This document shows, in pieces, positions 26,788-36,142 of a stretch of 64,000 nucleotides of DNA (within the stretch, counting starts at the first letter, position 1; each line of letters starts with the position of its first letter). The stretch covers positions 124,001 to 188,000 of the forward strand of contig NZ_JAMXIC010000002.1 in the NCBI RefSeq assembly GCF_027587375.1, read 5' to 3'. Source of the DNA: Arthrobacter sp. B2a2-09. GTDB taxonomy: Bacteria > Actinomycetota > Actinomycetes > Actinomycetales > Micrococcaceae. The notes below the pieces were generated by a model. That model saw nothing but the letters and a program-made list of their open reading frames with translations. It had not been told where the DNA came from and made no database searches. The position numbers and the translations under genes are program-made.

Positions 26788-27751
26788 CGCGGCACGGCGT
26801 CCGACGGCGTTCTTCATCGGCGATGTTGCACTCGACGTCTACTTCACGGCGGAGCGCTGGCCGGGCCTGGCAGACAAGGCATCCTTCCGGGAAACCGGCA
26901 GCTATGTGGGCGGCAGCATTGCCAACGCGGCCGCAGTCCACGCGGGGCTGGGCGGGTCCACGGAGTTCATTTCACTGCTGAACCACGGAGCCTTGACCGA
27001 ACGGCTGCTTGAGGACCTGGGCAACCACGGGCTGAAGACCACGCACATGCTCTACCACCCGGAGGTTCCGGACTCCCGCAACATGATCTTCCTCGTCGGC
27101 GGTGAGCATGTGGTTCTGTACGCGGAGGTGGGCAATCTGCCCATGGCGGTCCCGGCTGCAGCGATGGTGGCCCTGCGCTCACCGGGCCACCTGTACATGA
27201 CGCTGTCCCGGGCCAGGCGCCTGCGGGCGGCCGGCAACGACGGCGGGGAGCTGGCCGGGGACGAGGTGCTGGCAGATCTGCGCAGCCACGGCCGCAGACT
27301 GGTGTTTGACCTCGATGTGGACGGTTTCACCGCCGAGGAGGCGGCGTATCTACGCGGCGCGGACGTCATCATTTTGAACGAGATCGGCTTTGGACTGTCC
27401 TTTGGCGGGCAGGATCTGGCCGCTGTCAATGACTGGATGCGCAGCAACGAGGTCCGGACCATCATCCGCACCCTGGCGGCGGCAGGCGCGGAAATCTACG
27501 ACGGCGCTGGTGTCCAGACTGTCCCTGGCTACACCATACCCGTGGTCGATGTGACCGGAGCCGGGGACACTTTTGGCGGAGCCCTGGTCTTTGCGCTTGC
27601 GGAATCCACAGATCTGCGTTCGGCCGTGGAGTCTGCCGTAGCCGCAGCATCCCGTGCCGTCACCATTGAGGGTCCGCGGGGAGGGGTTGCCTCTAGTAGG
27701 CAGGTCGAGGAGTTCCGGCGATCCCAGGCGGTGCCTCTGGCCACGTCCTAG
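26780..27751 (+). CDS. PfkB-family carbohydrate kinase
   Basis: This 323-residue ribokinase-fold kinase has the N-terminal GDVALDVYF, the GGSIANAAAVHAGLGG sugar-binding region and the C-terminal DVTGAGDTFGGAL, whose aspartate in GAGD is the catalytic base and anion hole. It phosphorylates a sugar or nucleoside-like substrate. The start overlaps the preceding gene by 8 bp, so it belongs to the same transcript. It is the last gene of the operon; IS630 debris begins right after its stop. Confidence 0.9.
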   Translation: MDSAARRPTAFFIGDVALDVYFTAERWPGLADKASFRETGSYVGGSIANAAAVHAGLGGSTEFISLLNHGALTERLLEDLGNHGLKTTHMLYHPEVPDSRNMIFLVGGEHVVLYAEVGNLPMAVPAAAMVALRSPGHLYMTLSRARRLRAAGNDGGELAGDEVLADLRSHGRRLVFDLDVDGFTAEEAAYLRGADVIILNEIGFGLSFGGQDLAAVNDWMRSNEVRTIIRTLAAAGAEIYDGAGVQTVPGYTIPVVDVTGAGDTFGGALVFALAESTDLRSAVESAVAAASRAVTIEGPRGGVASSRQVEEFRRSQAVPLATS

Positions 27752-28085
27752 GCTAGATGCGGCTTCAATTCCCGCGCCGCCCAGATCCGCTGCACCTGCG
27801 TCGGGGACACCCCCGTCCTCGCCGCCATGGTCCGCACCGACCAATGAGCCTGCGCCTTGGGCCTTGACTTCTGCGTCAGCTCAACGATTTCCCGGATCTT
27901 AGAATCGGGAATCACCGACTTGCGCCCCGCGCGGGCTTCACCGACCCGAGCTTCTTCAATCCATCCTCCGCAAAGCGGACCCGCCAGGCACGCACCGTTC
28001 CCGGATTCACACCCACCACCCGGGCGATCCGCCCATTGGCAAACCCATCCGATGCTTAAGCCTGCATGACCTCCGGTAACGATCG
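27752..28085 (-). pseudogene. IS630-family transposase N-terminal remnant
   Basis: One minus-strand frame gives DGFANGRIARVVGVNPGTVR and WRVRFAEDGLKKLG (about 28049-27930), the helix-turn-helix of IS630 transposases. After a frameshift a second frame gives IREIVELTQKSRPKAQ, HWSVRTMAARTGVSPTQVQR and ELKPHL. It ends at the pfkB stop with the DDE catalytic domain missing. Confidence 0.75.
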
Positions 28086-28559
28086 TTTTCAAGACCCTCG
28101 CCAGGCCACAGGTTCGGAACAATTGTTACGCCGGATAGAAAACTGTGGAGCACTGTAGAAAATACCTGACGCAATGACACAGGATCAGCACCGGCAAATT
28201 CCGGCCACTACGATCAGCGAGCAAGGCCTAACGCGGTATTCATACGGTTTTCCACAGCGACCCCCACAACATCTCGGCCGATGGCTTTGTCCGAGCAGAT
28301 GGATCTTGACTACCGGCCTAGTCGAGGCCGACGAATACTTCGCATCGATCCGCGCCTACCGTTGTACCATGATGAGCTCGTACGAAGTCTCGGTCTGGCC
28401 CGAACCTCGTGTGCTCGCACTGCTCGCCGAGCACCTTGCAGCCACCTTGTCGGCGGCAGCGTGCGTGTTGCTGCCGCGAGGAGGGCGATCGTCGGAGCCG
28501 GCTCGTGCTCTCGCCGGCCGGTTGGGCCCCATTCCGCACCACCACACTTTGGAGTATTC
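28086..28559. other. Gene-free stretch before the serine hydrolase
   Basis: The serine hydrolase frame stays open upstream to 28281, but that part is arginine-rich and unlike any family N-terminus. I see no repeats or RNA genes. Confidence 0.45.
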
Positions 28560-30002
28560 ATGAGCCGTGCCCCCGACCAAGACGCCACCGCCGCCCGTAT
28601 GGATGCGTCCCTTGACTACGTCCGGACCTGGCTGCAAACCCAGTTCGACCGTCGTGACATCCCCGGCATGCAGGTTGCGATCCGTTATTGCGGTACGTCG
28701 CGGCTGTCCGAGGCGTACGGCGTCACCAACCGGGAGACCAGGGACCCGGTGACACCGAGACACCTTTTCCGGATCGCCTCTCAGTCGAAGACCTTCACTG
28801 CGGTGGCGGTTCTGCAGCTGGTCGAACGCGATCTGCTGCGGCTCGATGACTCGATCGGCAGCCACTTGTCTGAGCTCGCGGAAAGCCCGGTCGGGGACGT
28901 TACTGTTCGCGATCTGCTCAACCACACCGCTGGCATCGTTCGCGATGTGCCGACCGCCGTGCTCGACCAGGTGGTCGCCCCGACGCCCGACGAGAATCAA
29001 GTCATACAGGCCGTGCTTGAGCATGGTTTTGTGTTCCCGCCGAACGTCAGCCTGAAGTACTCCAACGTCGGCTACAGCTTGTTGGGCATCATCATCGGAC
29101 GGGTCAGTGGAGTTGGCTACGACGCCTATGTCGGCGAATACATCGTCGACGTGTTGGGGCTGAAGAACACCGGACCTGATCTAGACCTCGAGCGGGTGGG
29201 CGAGTTTGTGCATGGCCACGCGGGCCCTCACGCCCGACGCCCGCAAGCTGTTCTGCCGCTGATGACTTCTCGCGCCAACGCCCCATGCGGAGGCTTCTAT
29301 TCCACTGCCGACGATCTCGCCGACTACTACGCCGCGCACCTGATGGGTGACAAGCGTCTGCTGAGCGACGGCAGTAAGAGACTCCAGCAGCACGCTGGAT
29401 GGTCATCCAACCCGGCCGACCCCGCGGCCGCGCGCTACGGCTTGGGCATGGTCCGCGAGAGCTTCCGCGGACACACGTTGCTCGGCCACAGCGGAGGACA
29501 TCCCGCAGGTCAGGTCAGTGAGACTGTCTTCGATCCCGACACCGGTGTCATCGTCTCCGTGCTGGCGAACGGGTTCGGGTCACCGGTCGGCGAACTGGCG
29601 CGTGGCGTGGTCAGCCTGTTGTATGCGGGCGCCGCCGATCCCACCGACCCCGCCGGCTTCGGATTGGCGCCGGATGTCTTTCCCACGCAACCGGTCGAGC
29701 TCAGCACGGACGAGCTGGCCCGCTTCACAGGTCGATACGTTGACCAGATTGATGAGTTTCACCTGGCGGCGCTCGGAGGGAAGCTGCTCGGCATCCACCC
29801 GGATGGACTCGATCCGGTCGGGCCCGCGGAACGGTATGCGGTGGTTTCTGCCGGCGAGCTGCGCAACGTAGGCGCCTCGGTTTTCGCCAATGCCGGCGAG
29901 ACGGTCACCGTCGTCCGAAACGCCGACGACAGCGTCCGGAGGATCCAGTTCGGACGCTCGGTGATGTGGCCGGCCGAGAGGTACGAAGGGCCGTCGCTCT
30001 GA
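28560..30002 (+). CDS. Beta-lactamase-fold serine hydrolase
   Basis: This 480-residue protein belongs to the beta-lactamase/penicillin-binding/esterase family. It has SQSK (S74, K77) as the SxxK nucleophile box, YSN (167-169) and HSG (310-312), all in the expected spacing. Members are D-aminopeptidases, esterases or carboxypeptidases, and few are true beta-lactamases. A C-terminal beta-domain follows from about residue 370. ATG 28560 with GGAG six bases upstream is the likely start. No signal peptide is seen, so it may be cytoplasmic. It stands alone among IS remnants. Confidence 0.85.
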   Translation: MSRAPDQDATAARMDASLDYVRTWLQTQFDRRDIPGMQVAIRYCGTSRLSEAYGVTNRETRDPVTPRHLFRIASQSKTFTAVAVLQLVERDLLRLDDSIGSHLSELAESPVGDVTVRDLLNHTAGIVRDVPTAVLDQVVAPTPDENQVIQAVLEHGFVFPPNVSLKYSNVGYSLLGIIIGRVSGVGYDAYVGEYIVDVLGLKNTGPDLDLERVGEFVHGHAGPHARRPQAVLPLMTSRANAPCGGFYSTADDLADYYAAHLMGDKRLLSDGSKRLQQHAGWSSNPADPAAARYGLGMVRESFRGHTLLGHSGGHPAGQVSETVFDPDTGVIVSVLANGFGSPVGELARGVVSLLYAGAADPTDPAGFGLAPDVFPTQPVELSTDELARFTGRYVDQIDEFHLAALGGKLLGIHPDGLDPVGPAERYAVVSAGELRNVGASVFANAGETVTVVRNADDSVRRIQFGRSVMWPAERYEGPSL

Positions 30003-30727
30003 GGGGATCGAGAGGTCTCGGCCACCACTAGAATGTCGCACCGCCTCCCCAGCACACTGCCCGCCAGCTCGCGGGCGTCGTCGTCGAAATCAAGAGTCCG
30101 TCCATGAACGAACTACACCGCCACGCCGTGGTCGCTGACACCACAACGACCTGCTCTGCGCGGTCGTCGGACGACCGGTTGAGCGGTGGCGTCGTTCTTC
30201 CGGGAGCAATGGCTGCCCAAGGCCGAGGGTGTAAGCGTTCAGGTCCCACCGATATTCGTCGACGACGCCTACCGGCCTGAGGGCTCGCCGCGGCAGATCT
30301 TGCAGATGGTCGAGGCTGCGCATGTCTCGCTTCCGGGAACCCGGATCCCGACGCGTTCGGTCACGACGGGACAGAAGTCGACAAGGCCTTCGACAACGAC
30401 CGGACCGCGCTCGTCCTCGCCCTCGAGAGCGCGCCGAATGTGGGGGAGGACGCCAAGCTTCTGGAGACCCAGTTTCGGCTGAGAGTTCGTATCGTTCGTT
30501 ATCGCGCTTCGGGCGTATGTCCCTCGCCGACGGTAGCGGCGAGGACGGCACCGGCAGCCGGCTTACCCCGTGCCGGGATGGCCGCGCTGACCGAGACGGA
30601 ACGCCTCGGCAGGATGTTTGACGTCAGCCATCTCGGCGCTGCCGGCATCGACCACGTCCTTGAACCTGGGGAGAGTTGGGAGGATCGGGATACGGCCCTT
30701 GGCGCATGGGTCACTGCCCGGGGCAAA
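30003..30727. other. Decayed sequence, no confident gene
   Basis: A plus-strand frame at 30186-30482 has a partly protein-like start (FFREQWLPKAEGVSVQVPPI) but loses coherence, suggesting a frameshifted remnant I cannot identify. The 30440-30727 part leads into the ISAs1 remnant. Confidence 0.4.
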
Positions 30728-31085
30728 CCCAGGACCATAGCCATCGACGCAAGAAGTCCGGGGTGGCCAAGAACGGCGGCGGAGAGAGGGCGTATCTGAT
30801 GGCTGCGGTGGACTCCCGGCACGGTTCGGTGGCAAGTGAGATTGGGGTCAACGAGATCACCCGGGTTGAGGACCTTTGAATACCCCAAGAACCTTGCCGG
30901 CGTCATCGTCAGTGCCGACGCCATGCACACTCAACGCTCGCACGCCGAATACTTGCACAAACGACGCGCCCGCTACGTACTGACGGTGGAGGGAGACCAA
31001 CGAAGCCTTCAGCGACAACTCGAGGAGCTGCCGCCGAGGGAGGTCCCGGTCGGCGCGCTGACGCACAAGGAGGCTCGCATGTGGT
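30728..31085 (+). pseudogene. ISAs1-family transposase remnant
   Basis: Fragments in shifting frames match ISAs1 transposases: GKPRTIAID, then AERGRI/GGGERAYLMAAVDSRHGSVAS and EITRVEDL, then LAGVIVSADAMHTQRSHAEY with YVLTVEGDQRSLQ. The second aspartate of the DDE site (SADAMHTQ) remains, but stops and frameshifts break the gene and both ends are lost. Confidence 0.7.
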
Positions 31086-31385
31086 GGCCATGGCCTAGCC
31101 GACGATCATGCGGTGCACAGGGCGATGACAGTGGCCAGATACAGCCACCCCTTCCCGGTGCGCAGATACGTAATGTCACCCATCAGGCGGGAGTCTGCGG
31201 TATCCGCGGTGAAGTCACGGCCGATCAGATCCTTGAAGTCCTTCTCCGGATCTGAAGGGATGCTGGTGCCTTTGAATCCATGCATCCGCTTGGCCACCCA
31301 CCCGATCTCCGCCATGATCGTGGCCACCGTCCCCACGGACATCTCGATGCCGTTCTCAGCCAGTTTCGCTTGAACCATACCTCAA
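31086..31385 (-). pseudogene. IS3-family OrfB transposase fragment
   Basis: The minus-strand frame has the helical linker VQAKLAENGIEMSVGTVATI and then MGDITYLRTGKGWLYLATVI, the start of the IS3 rve domain with its first catalytic aspartate. A frameshift and a stop in place of the tryptophan of VGWAMATH follow, and the rest is gone. It abuts the ISAs1 remnant head to head. Confidence 0.75.
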
Positions 31386-31678
31386 GCCAAAGATCCCATC
31401 GGAAGAATCAAACAGCGGTCAGCTCCCGGTGGTGGATGGTCGTGGGTGATTCCGTGGATTCGCGCCGGCCGTAATACGAAGACCTCGGCACGCTGAGCTA
31501 CCGACGCATCCAGGTGTTAGCTGCAACTTTAAACTGACCGTAGACGGCATTTTGGATTGACCGTTCGCGGCAGTGGTTTTGACCAGTGGCTGCAAGTGTT
31601 TTGACCGGTAGTTCGCTGCGGATCCGTGGCGGGGTGTGCTGGGATTCCCTTGTCCATCCCTCGTGTCGATACGAGGAG

Positions 31679-31749
31679 AGCCCCTTCCTTCCGGGTGAAA
31701 TGACGATGCCAATCGTTTCGATTTCGCCCATGTTGGGAAGGAAGGGGCT
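31679..31749 (+). promoter_or_regulatory. Leader hairpin covering the istA ribosome-binding site
   Basis: AGCCCCTTCCTTCC (31679-31692) is the exact complement of GGAAGGAAGGGGCT (31736-31749). A second inner pairing, GGGTGAAAT with ATTTCGCCC, extends the stem. The 3' arm is the Shine-Dalgarno region of istA, whose GTG starts at 31754. A transcript reading in from outside would fold and hide the site, while one starting inside the loop would not. Confidence 0.75.
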
Positions 31750-31753
31750 TGTT

Positions 31754-33295
31754 GTGAAGTCTCCAGGAGAGTTCATGGAAATTTTAGCTGCTTATGATCT
31801 GACCCGGTCGTACCGGGGTGCTGCCGAGGTCTGCGGCGTTTCGCACAACACGGTCCGGGCGTATGTGAAGGCCCGTGATGAAGGTGCCCAGGTGCCGGTG
31901 GCCCGTCGGCGTGGCCGGGTCACGGATCCGTTCCTGTCGCAGATGACGTCGTTGGTGGAGCAGTCCCGCGGAAAGATCCGCGGCGATGTTGTGCATGAGA
32001 AACTCGTGGCCCTCGGCTATACGGGTTCGATCCGCACAACCCGGTATGTGCTGGCAGGGCTGAAGTCGAAATACCGGGCCCAAAACACTCGTGTTCACCG
32101 GCCTTGGAGTGTGGAGCCAGGGCTGTGGCTCCAGTGGGACTACGGGGACGGGCCCGTTGTTGACGGTGCCAAGACGGTGTTGTTCGTGGCCTGGCTGGCA
32201 TATTCACGCTTCCGGATCGTGATCGCCTTCGATAAGACCATGCCGAGCGTGTTCGCCGCCCTGGATCGGTCCTTTAGGCTGCTTGGCGGTGTCCCGACCT
32301 ACATACTGACTGACAACGAGAAAACCGTCACGGTCGAGCACGTCGCCGGGGTGCCGGTCCGCAACCCGCAGATCGTCGCGTTCGCCCGGCACTATTCCAC
32401 CGCTGTTCACACCTGCATGCCGGCGGACCCGGCCTCGAAGGGCGGGGTGGAGAACGCGGTCAAGATCGCCAAAGCCGACCTCGTCCCCAAAGAGACGAAC
32501 CTGCTGCCGGAATACGGGTCCTTCGCCGAGCTGGAAGCCGCGTGTGAGGCGTTCATGGAGGAGGTGAATTCGCGGGTGCACCGGGCCACGATGGAGATCC
32601 CCGAAGACATGCTCCGGGTTCTCGAACGCCCCCGCTTGCATCCGGTCCCGGAAACCCCGGTGACGGCGAGTTTCGGCCAGACCCGGCAGGTCCCGCCGAA
32701 CATGCCCATGATCACGTTCGAACAGTCCCGGTACTCCGTCCCGCACGCCCTGATGGGTGAGATGGTGTGGGTGCGCGGGACGGATACCGAGGTCGTCATC
32801 GTCCATGTCGGGGTTACCGGCCCGGTCGAGGTCGCCCGCCACAAGGTCACCCTTCCCGGCACCCCGGCGATCATCGACGCCCACTTCCCGCCGGCCCCTG
32901 CCGGGGCCCTTGAGCGGGTGATCCGCCCGACGAACAAGGCCGAGGAAGAGTTCCTGGCCCTCGGCGCCGGGGCAGCGCTCTGGCTCAAGGAAGCCGCCGC
33001 GGCCGGGACCGGAAAGATCCGGCACAAAATGGAACGCGCCGTCACCCTCGCCAAAGTCCTGGGCACCGACGAGGTCGACAAGGGCCTCGGTTCCGCCGCA
33101 GTGCATCAGCGCTTCACCCACGAGGACCTGCTCTCCATCATCAATACCGCCGGCGGGAAAACCCACACAACCAGCACCCGCACCGTCACCGACCAAGGCC
33201 AATGGCTCAGCCAGGGCACCAGCGGCTGGGCCAACTTCGGCACCGCCGCGCCCGCCACCACCAGTGATGAAGACTTTGAAGGAGCCACCGAATGA
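31754..33295 (+). CDS. istA: IS21-family transposase IstA
   Basis: This 513-residue transposase has an N-terminal helix-turn-helix (MEILAAYDLTRSYRGAAEVC, then SHNTVRAYVKARDEG). The DDE integrase core contains WLQWDYGDGPVVDGAKTVLF (first D), ILTDNEKTVTVEHV (second D) and the glutamate in KGGVENAVKIAKADL. GTG 31754 is preceded by GGAAGGAAGGGG; the frame remains open upstream but only through the leader hairpin. It acts with IstB to insert the element. Confidence 0.92.
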   Translation: MKSPGEFMEILAAYDLTRSYRGAAEVCGVSHNTVRAYVKARDEGAQVPVARRRGRVTDPFLSQMTSLVEQSRGKIRGDVVHEKLVALGYTGSIRTTRYVLAGLKSKYRAQNTRVHRPWSVEPGLWLQWDYGDGPVVDGAKTVLFVAWLAYSRFRIVIAFDKTMPSVFAALDRSFRLLGGVPTYILTDNEKTVTVEHVAGVPVRNPQIVAFARHYSTAVHTCMPADPASKGGVENAVKIAKADLVPKETNLLPEYGSFAELEAACEAFMEEVNSRVHRATMEIPEDMLRVLERPRLHPVPETPVTASFGQTRQVPPNMPMITFEQSRYSVPHALMGEMVWVRGTDTEVVIVHVGVTGPVEVARHKVTLPGTPAIIDAHFPPAPAGALERVIRPTNKAEEEFLALGAGAALWLKEAAAAGTGKIRHKMERAVTLAKVLGTDEVDKGLGSAAVHQRFTHEDLLSIINTAGGKTHTTSTRTVTDQGQWLSQGTSGWANFGTAAPATTSDEDFEGATE

Positions 33296-34083
33296 GCGCG
33301 ACAGCCCTTGCCCCCAGCCCGCTGACCGATACGGCGGTGGAGAACGTGATCGCGCTGATGCGCACCACCCGGATGCCGCACGCCCGCGCCGTCGTCGCCG
33401 ACGTCCTGGCGACCGCGAAAGCCCAGCGCTGGGACCCCACCGAAGTCATCCGTGTCCTCCTCGAAGCCGAAGCCACCGGCCGGAACCGGTCGATGCTGGC
33501 CACCCGCCGCAAACGCGCAGGCTTTCCCTCCGGGAAGACCTTCGACGTCTGGGACGAGGCCCTTTCCACCCTGCCGGCGGCGACAACGTCGTTCCTGCGG
33601 ACGCTGGAGTGGGTGCGGCGGCGGGAGAACCTGATCGCCTGCGGGCCCTCCGGCACGGGCAAGACTCTGCTGCTGGAGTCCTTGGGTCAGCAGGCCATCG
33701 ATCAAGGCATGTCCGTGTCCTGGCTGAGCATGGAAGACCTCGGCGCTCTCGTGCGCCGGCACCGGATCGATGACAGCGTCAACAAAGCCATCGCCCGGGC
33801 CACCAGCGTGGATTTGATTTGCGTCGATGACATCGGCCTTTTGCCGGTGTCCGCCGACGCCGCGGAGGGCTTCTACCGGGTTGTCGAGGCCTCCTACGAG
33901 AAGCGCTCCCTGGCGATCAGCTCCAATATCCACCCGTCCGGGTTCGATGAACTCATGCCCAAAACCATCGCCACCGCGACAGTGGACCGGCTCCTCCACC
34001 ACGCCCACCTCTGCCAAACCAGCGGCGAGTCCGTCCGGCTCATGCAAGCCCAAAACGGGAAAGGAACCCGCCCCATGAGCTAA
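33292..34083 (+). CDS. istB: IS21-family helper ATPase IstB
   Basis: This 263-residue AAA+ ATPase is DnaC-like, with Walker A GPSGTGKT (118-125) and Walker B LICVDDIGLL (about 173-182). IstB chooses and remodels target DNA and activates IstA. The ATG overlaps the istA stop (ATGA), which keeps the two products in ratio. The frame is full length and intact. Confidence 0.92.
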   Translation: MSATALAPSPLTDTAVENVIALMRTTRMPHARAVVADVLATAKAQRWDPTEVIRVLLEAEATGRNRSMLATRRKRAGFPSGKTFDVWDEALSTLPAATTSFLRTLEWVRRRENLIACGPSGTGKTLLLESLGQQAIDQGMSVSWLSMEDLGALVRRHRIDDSVNKAIARATSVDLICVDDIGLLPVSADAAEGFYRVVEASYEKRSLAISSNIHPSGFDELMPKTIATATVDRLLHHAHLCQTSGESVRLMQAQNGKGTRPMS

Positions 34084-34241
34084 CCCCACACCCTGGTCAG
34101 GCGCCCCGCCAACCCGGCACGCCCGGCCCGGGATCCGTCAGGCAGCCCGGCAATGGGGGTTGCTTTCACCCACCGGTCAGGGGCAGGGAAGTAGGCCAAG
34201 AAACACGGGGCCAGCGACAACTGACATTTCCGCGCCGGGAC

Positions 34242-34397
34242 GAGCGCAGCGAATCGTTCACTCTCGCCTTGGACGGGCTGCCCGACGAGGCCAATTGCCT
34301 CATTGACGTTGTCGGCCTAAGGGCCCGTTACGGTGTGGACATCCACGCCGAGCCCGGCAGCGACCCCCTCGAAGAAGAATTCGAGACGCTGCAATGA
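34242..34397 (+). pseudogene. C-terminal fragment of an unknown gene
   Basis: Directly after the IS21 right end the frame reads FTLALDGLPDEANCLIDVVG and LRARYGVDIHAEPGSDPLEE before a TGA at 34395. The composition is clearly coding, but there is no start and the upstream part is not at the other IS border. I do not recognise the family. Confidence 0.5.
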
Positions 34398-34522
34398 TCG
34401 AGAATCTTCGGTGGCTTCAGCGTAGTGACGGGCGGCCAGTCCAGTATTGAGCCGAGCCCGTCCGGCGTACGCGGGTCCCCACCGCACCGGCGCGATCCAA
34501 CTGGACTCACAGGCCGGCGAGG

Positions 34523-35245
34523 TCAGCGTTGGATTCTGACAGCTTTCACGATGTCTTCCACGCGCAGTGTGTGCATGGTGGCCTGCCAGGACTCGGAACG
34601 ACCGTAATTCCCCGGGTCAAAGATGCTCTCCCAGCCTTGCTCGACGTCGGCCCTCAAATCCGCCGGCCAGTCCGCGATTCCCGCACCCCAGGCTCCTGCG
34701 GCCTTGAGCCGGGCCACGAAATCGTCGTACCTTCGATTCATGCGTGCGGTGTAGTCTTCATCGCTTTCGCCCGAGAGCTCGGGGATATGCGGGAACTTGT
34801 TCAGGACCGAATGCCAGTGGCCATAGTGGGAGAGCAGCACCCGTTCCCGCGGCACCCTGCAGGTCAGCAGAACCTGCCCGATGGAGTCCCTACAACTGTC
34901 CACCAGATCCCGGCGCGTGATCCGGGCCCAAAACCAGAGGGCCCCCTCCCCGGCAGTGGTGAGCCGTGCCGCCATCTGCCGGTAAAGCCAGTCGTAGGCG
35001 TCGACAAGAAAAGGATCGACACGGGAAGGATCAGACACGAGCACGCCTGCCGAACAGAGCGCATCGAAAGCTTCCTCGCTCTGAAGGGTGTGGAGAAGCA
35101 GTTGGTCGGCGGAAATGTCGTAGCCAATCCGTCCCGGCGGGACGGCATCCGCAGGGCAGGCTTCCCTGATTGGAAAACTCGACACACCTCTATCATCGCT
35201 GAGAACACCGACAGCGGTCGCCAATTGTGCAAAGCGCCTTTGCAC
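34523..35245 (-). CDS. DUF3841-like protein
   Basis: This protein of up to 240 residues matches the pattern of DUF3841: LLLHTLQSEEAFDALCSAGV near the start, AYDWLYRQMAARL, LLSHYGHWHSVLN in the middle, and SWESIFDPGNY with MHTLRVEDIVKAVR at the end. Function is unknown. The longest frame starts at GTG 35245 inside a palindrome; GTG 35185 is an alternative. The family N-terminus normally begins near LLLHTLQ, so the first 40 residues may be a fusion created by an insertion. Confidence 0.75.
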   Translation of the reverse strand: MQRRFAQLATAVGVLSDDRGVSSFPIREACPADAVPPGRIGYDISADQLLLHTLQSEEAFDALCSAGVLVSDPSRVDPFLVDAYDWLYRQMAARLTTAGEGALWFWARITRRDLVDSCRDSIGQVLLTCRVPRERVLLSHYGHWHSVLNKFPHIPELSGESDEDYTARMNRRYDDFVARLKAAGAWGAGIADWPADLRADVEQGWESIFDPGNYGRSESWQATMHTLRVEDIVKAVRIQR

Positions 35246-35250
35246 AATTG
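35222..35250. repeat. Perfect 13-bp inverted repeat
   Basis: CAATTGTGCAAAG and CTTTGCACAATTG flank a 3-bp centre. It overlaps the apparent start of the DUF3841-like gene. It may be an operator, a recombination site or the abutted ends of a lost element. Confidence 0.7.
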
Positions 35251-35604
35251 ACCTATCAGCTGCGAAGGGGTTCGGTGGGACAAAGCCGGACCGTGGGAGC
35301 CCGGCAGCAACTCGTTAAGCAGCGATCAGGGTCTAGGCTAGCGGCCATGGAAGACGTCGTCGTCGAGACCGCCGGCGGCCGGAATAACCATGCGACGGTA
35401 GGCCGGATGTTCATCCCGACGACTCCCGATACTCGCTGCCGCGGCTTCAGGGATTCGAGACATCCCTTCCAGGCCACGGCCCCTGGACCTTCTCACCAAC
35501 GGTGATAGTCCCCATTTGCCCCCGGACGACTTCGGATCATTAGACAAGGCGGATTCCCGCAAAGGGAGGAAGCACAGTGGAGAAACCATTCCTGACCAGG
35601 GACG

Positions 35605-36105
35605 ACGTCCTTCGCCCAGCGACAAGCCACGGGCGCCCTTCTCGCCGGCGACCCAGGCTTTGATCTGTTCCTCATGCGCGGCCCGGGGGTCCCATGCCTG
35701 GCCGTGGCCGTTCGCCCTCACCGGGCGGACCGCGGCCACGACCGCGCCGATGAGGGCATCGTCCACCGCGGCCGCACCGGCCGTGCGCGCAAGCCCGGCG
35801 GTCTGGGCCGCGTGCACGTACCGGCGGGCCGTTTTCCGGTCCACCCCGGCACGCTCGGCCGCGGTGCGCAGCCCCGCCCCGCCGAACCAGGCCCGGAGCA
35901 CTTTCCTGATTTCCATCACGCTGGCCTCCCTGAATCCCAAGCCCTTTGGCCTCCGTGTCGACAACGCTGACACGACGATCAAAGAAGCCCATCCGGGGAC
36001 CTCCCGCGCAGCGCGCCGGATGGTCCCATGACTGGCAACCCAGGTGGTCCCATGAGAGTGGCAGAAAACCGCCTACACCGGTCCCATGCTCATGGCAGGC
36101 GACAT
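35605..36105 (-). pseudogene. Truncated IS21 element with istA N-terminus
   Basis: From 35916 leftwards the frame reads MEIRKVLRAWFGGAGLRTAA, DRKTARRYVHAAQTAGLART and ends as an IstA near GEKGARGLSLG (about 35610). Only the N-terminal 100 residues remain. At its outer side (36020-36105) the sequence GGTCCCATG occurs three times with GGCAR neighbours, the multiple terminal repeats of IS21 elements. It differs from the two other IS21s in the window. Confidence 0.7.
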
Positions 36106-36142
36106 ATGCTTGCGCCAAGGTTTTCCAAGAGCTTGGTTCGGG

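Larger units (their letters stand above)
31515..34226 (+). mobile_element. IS21-family insertion sequence, intact
   Basis: The element is about 2.7 kb with istA and istB overlapping by ATGA. The left end carries several TTGACC-type repeats (31533-31602) and the right end has matching CCGGTCA and CAACTGACA motifs. The outermost bases TGTTAGCTG and CAACTGACA are imperfect inverted repeats. I could not find a clear target duplication. The ends are approximate to a few bases. Confidence 0.7.

Noticed and set aside
28281-28559. N-terminal extension of the serine hydrolase
   Set aside because: The extra residues are arginine-rich and unlike the family; a good ribosome-binding site lies before ATG 28560.
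32204-33202. 332-residue minus-strand frame over istA
   Set aside because: It is a shadow of the IS21 transposase frame.
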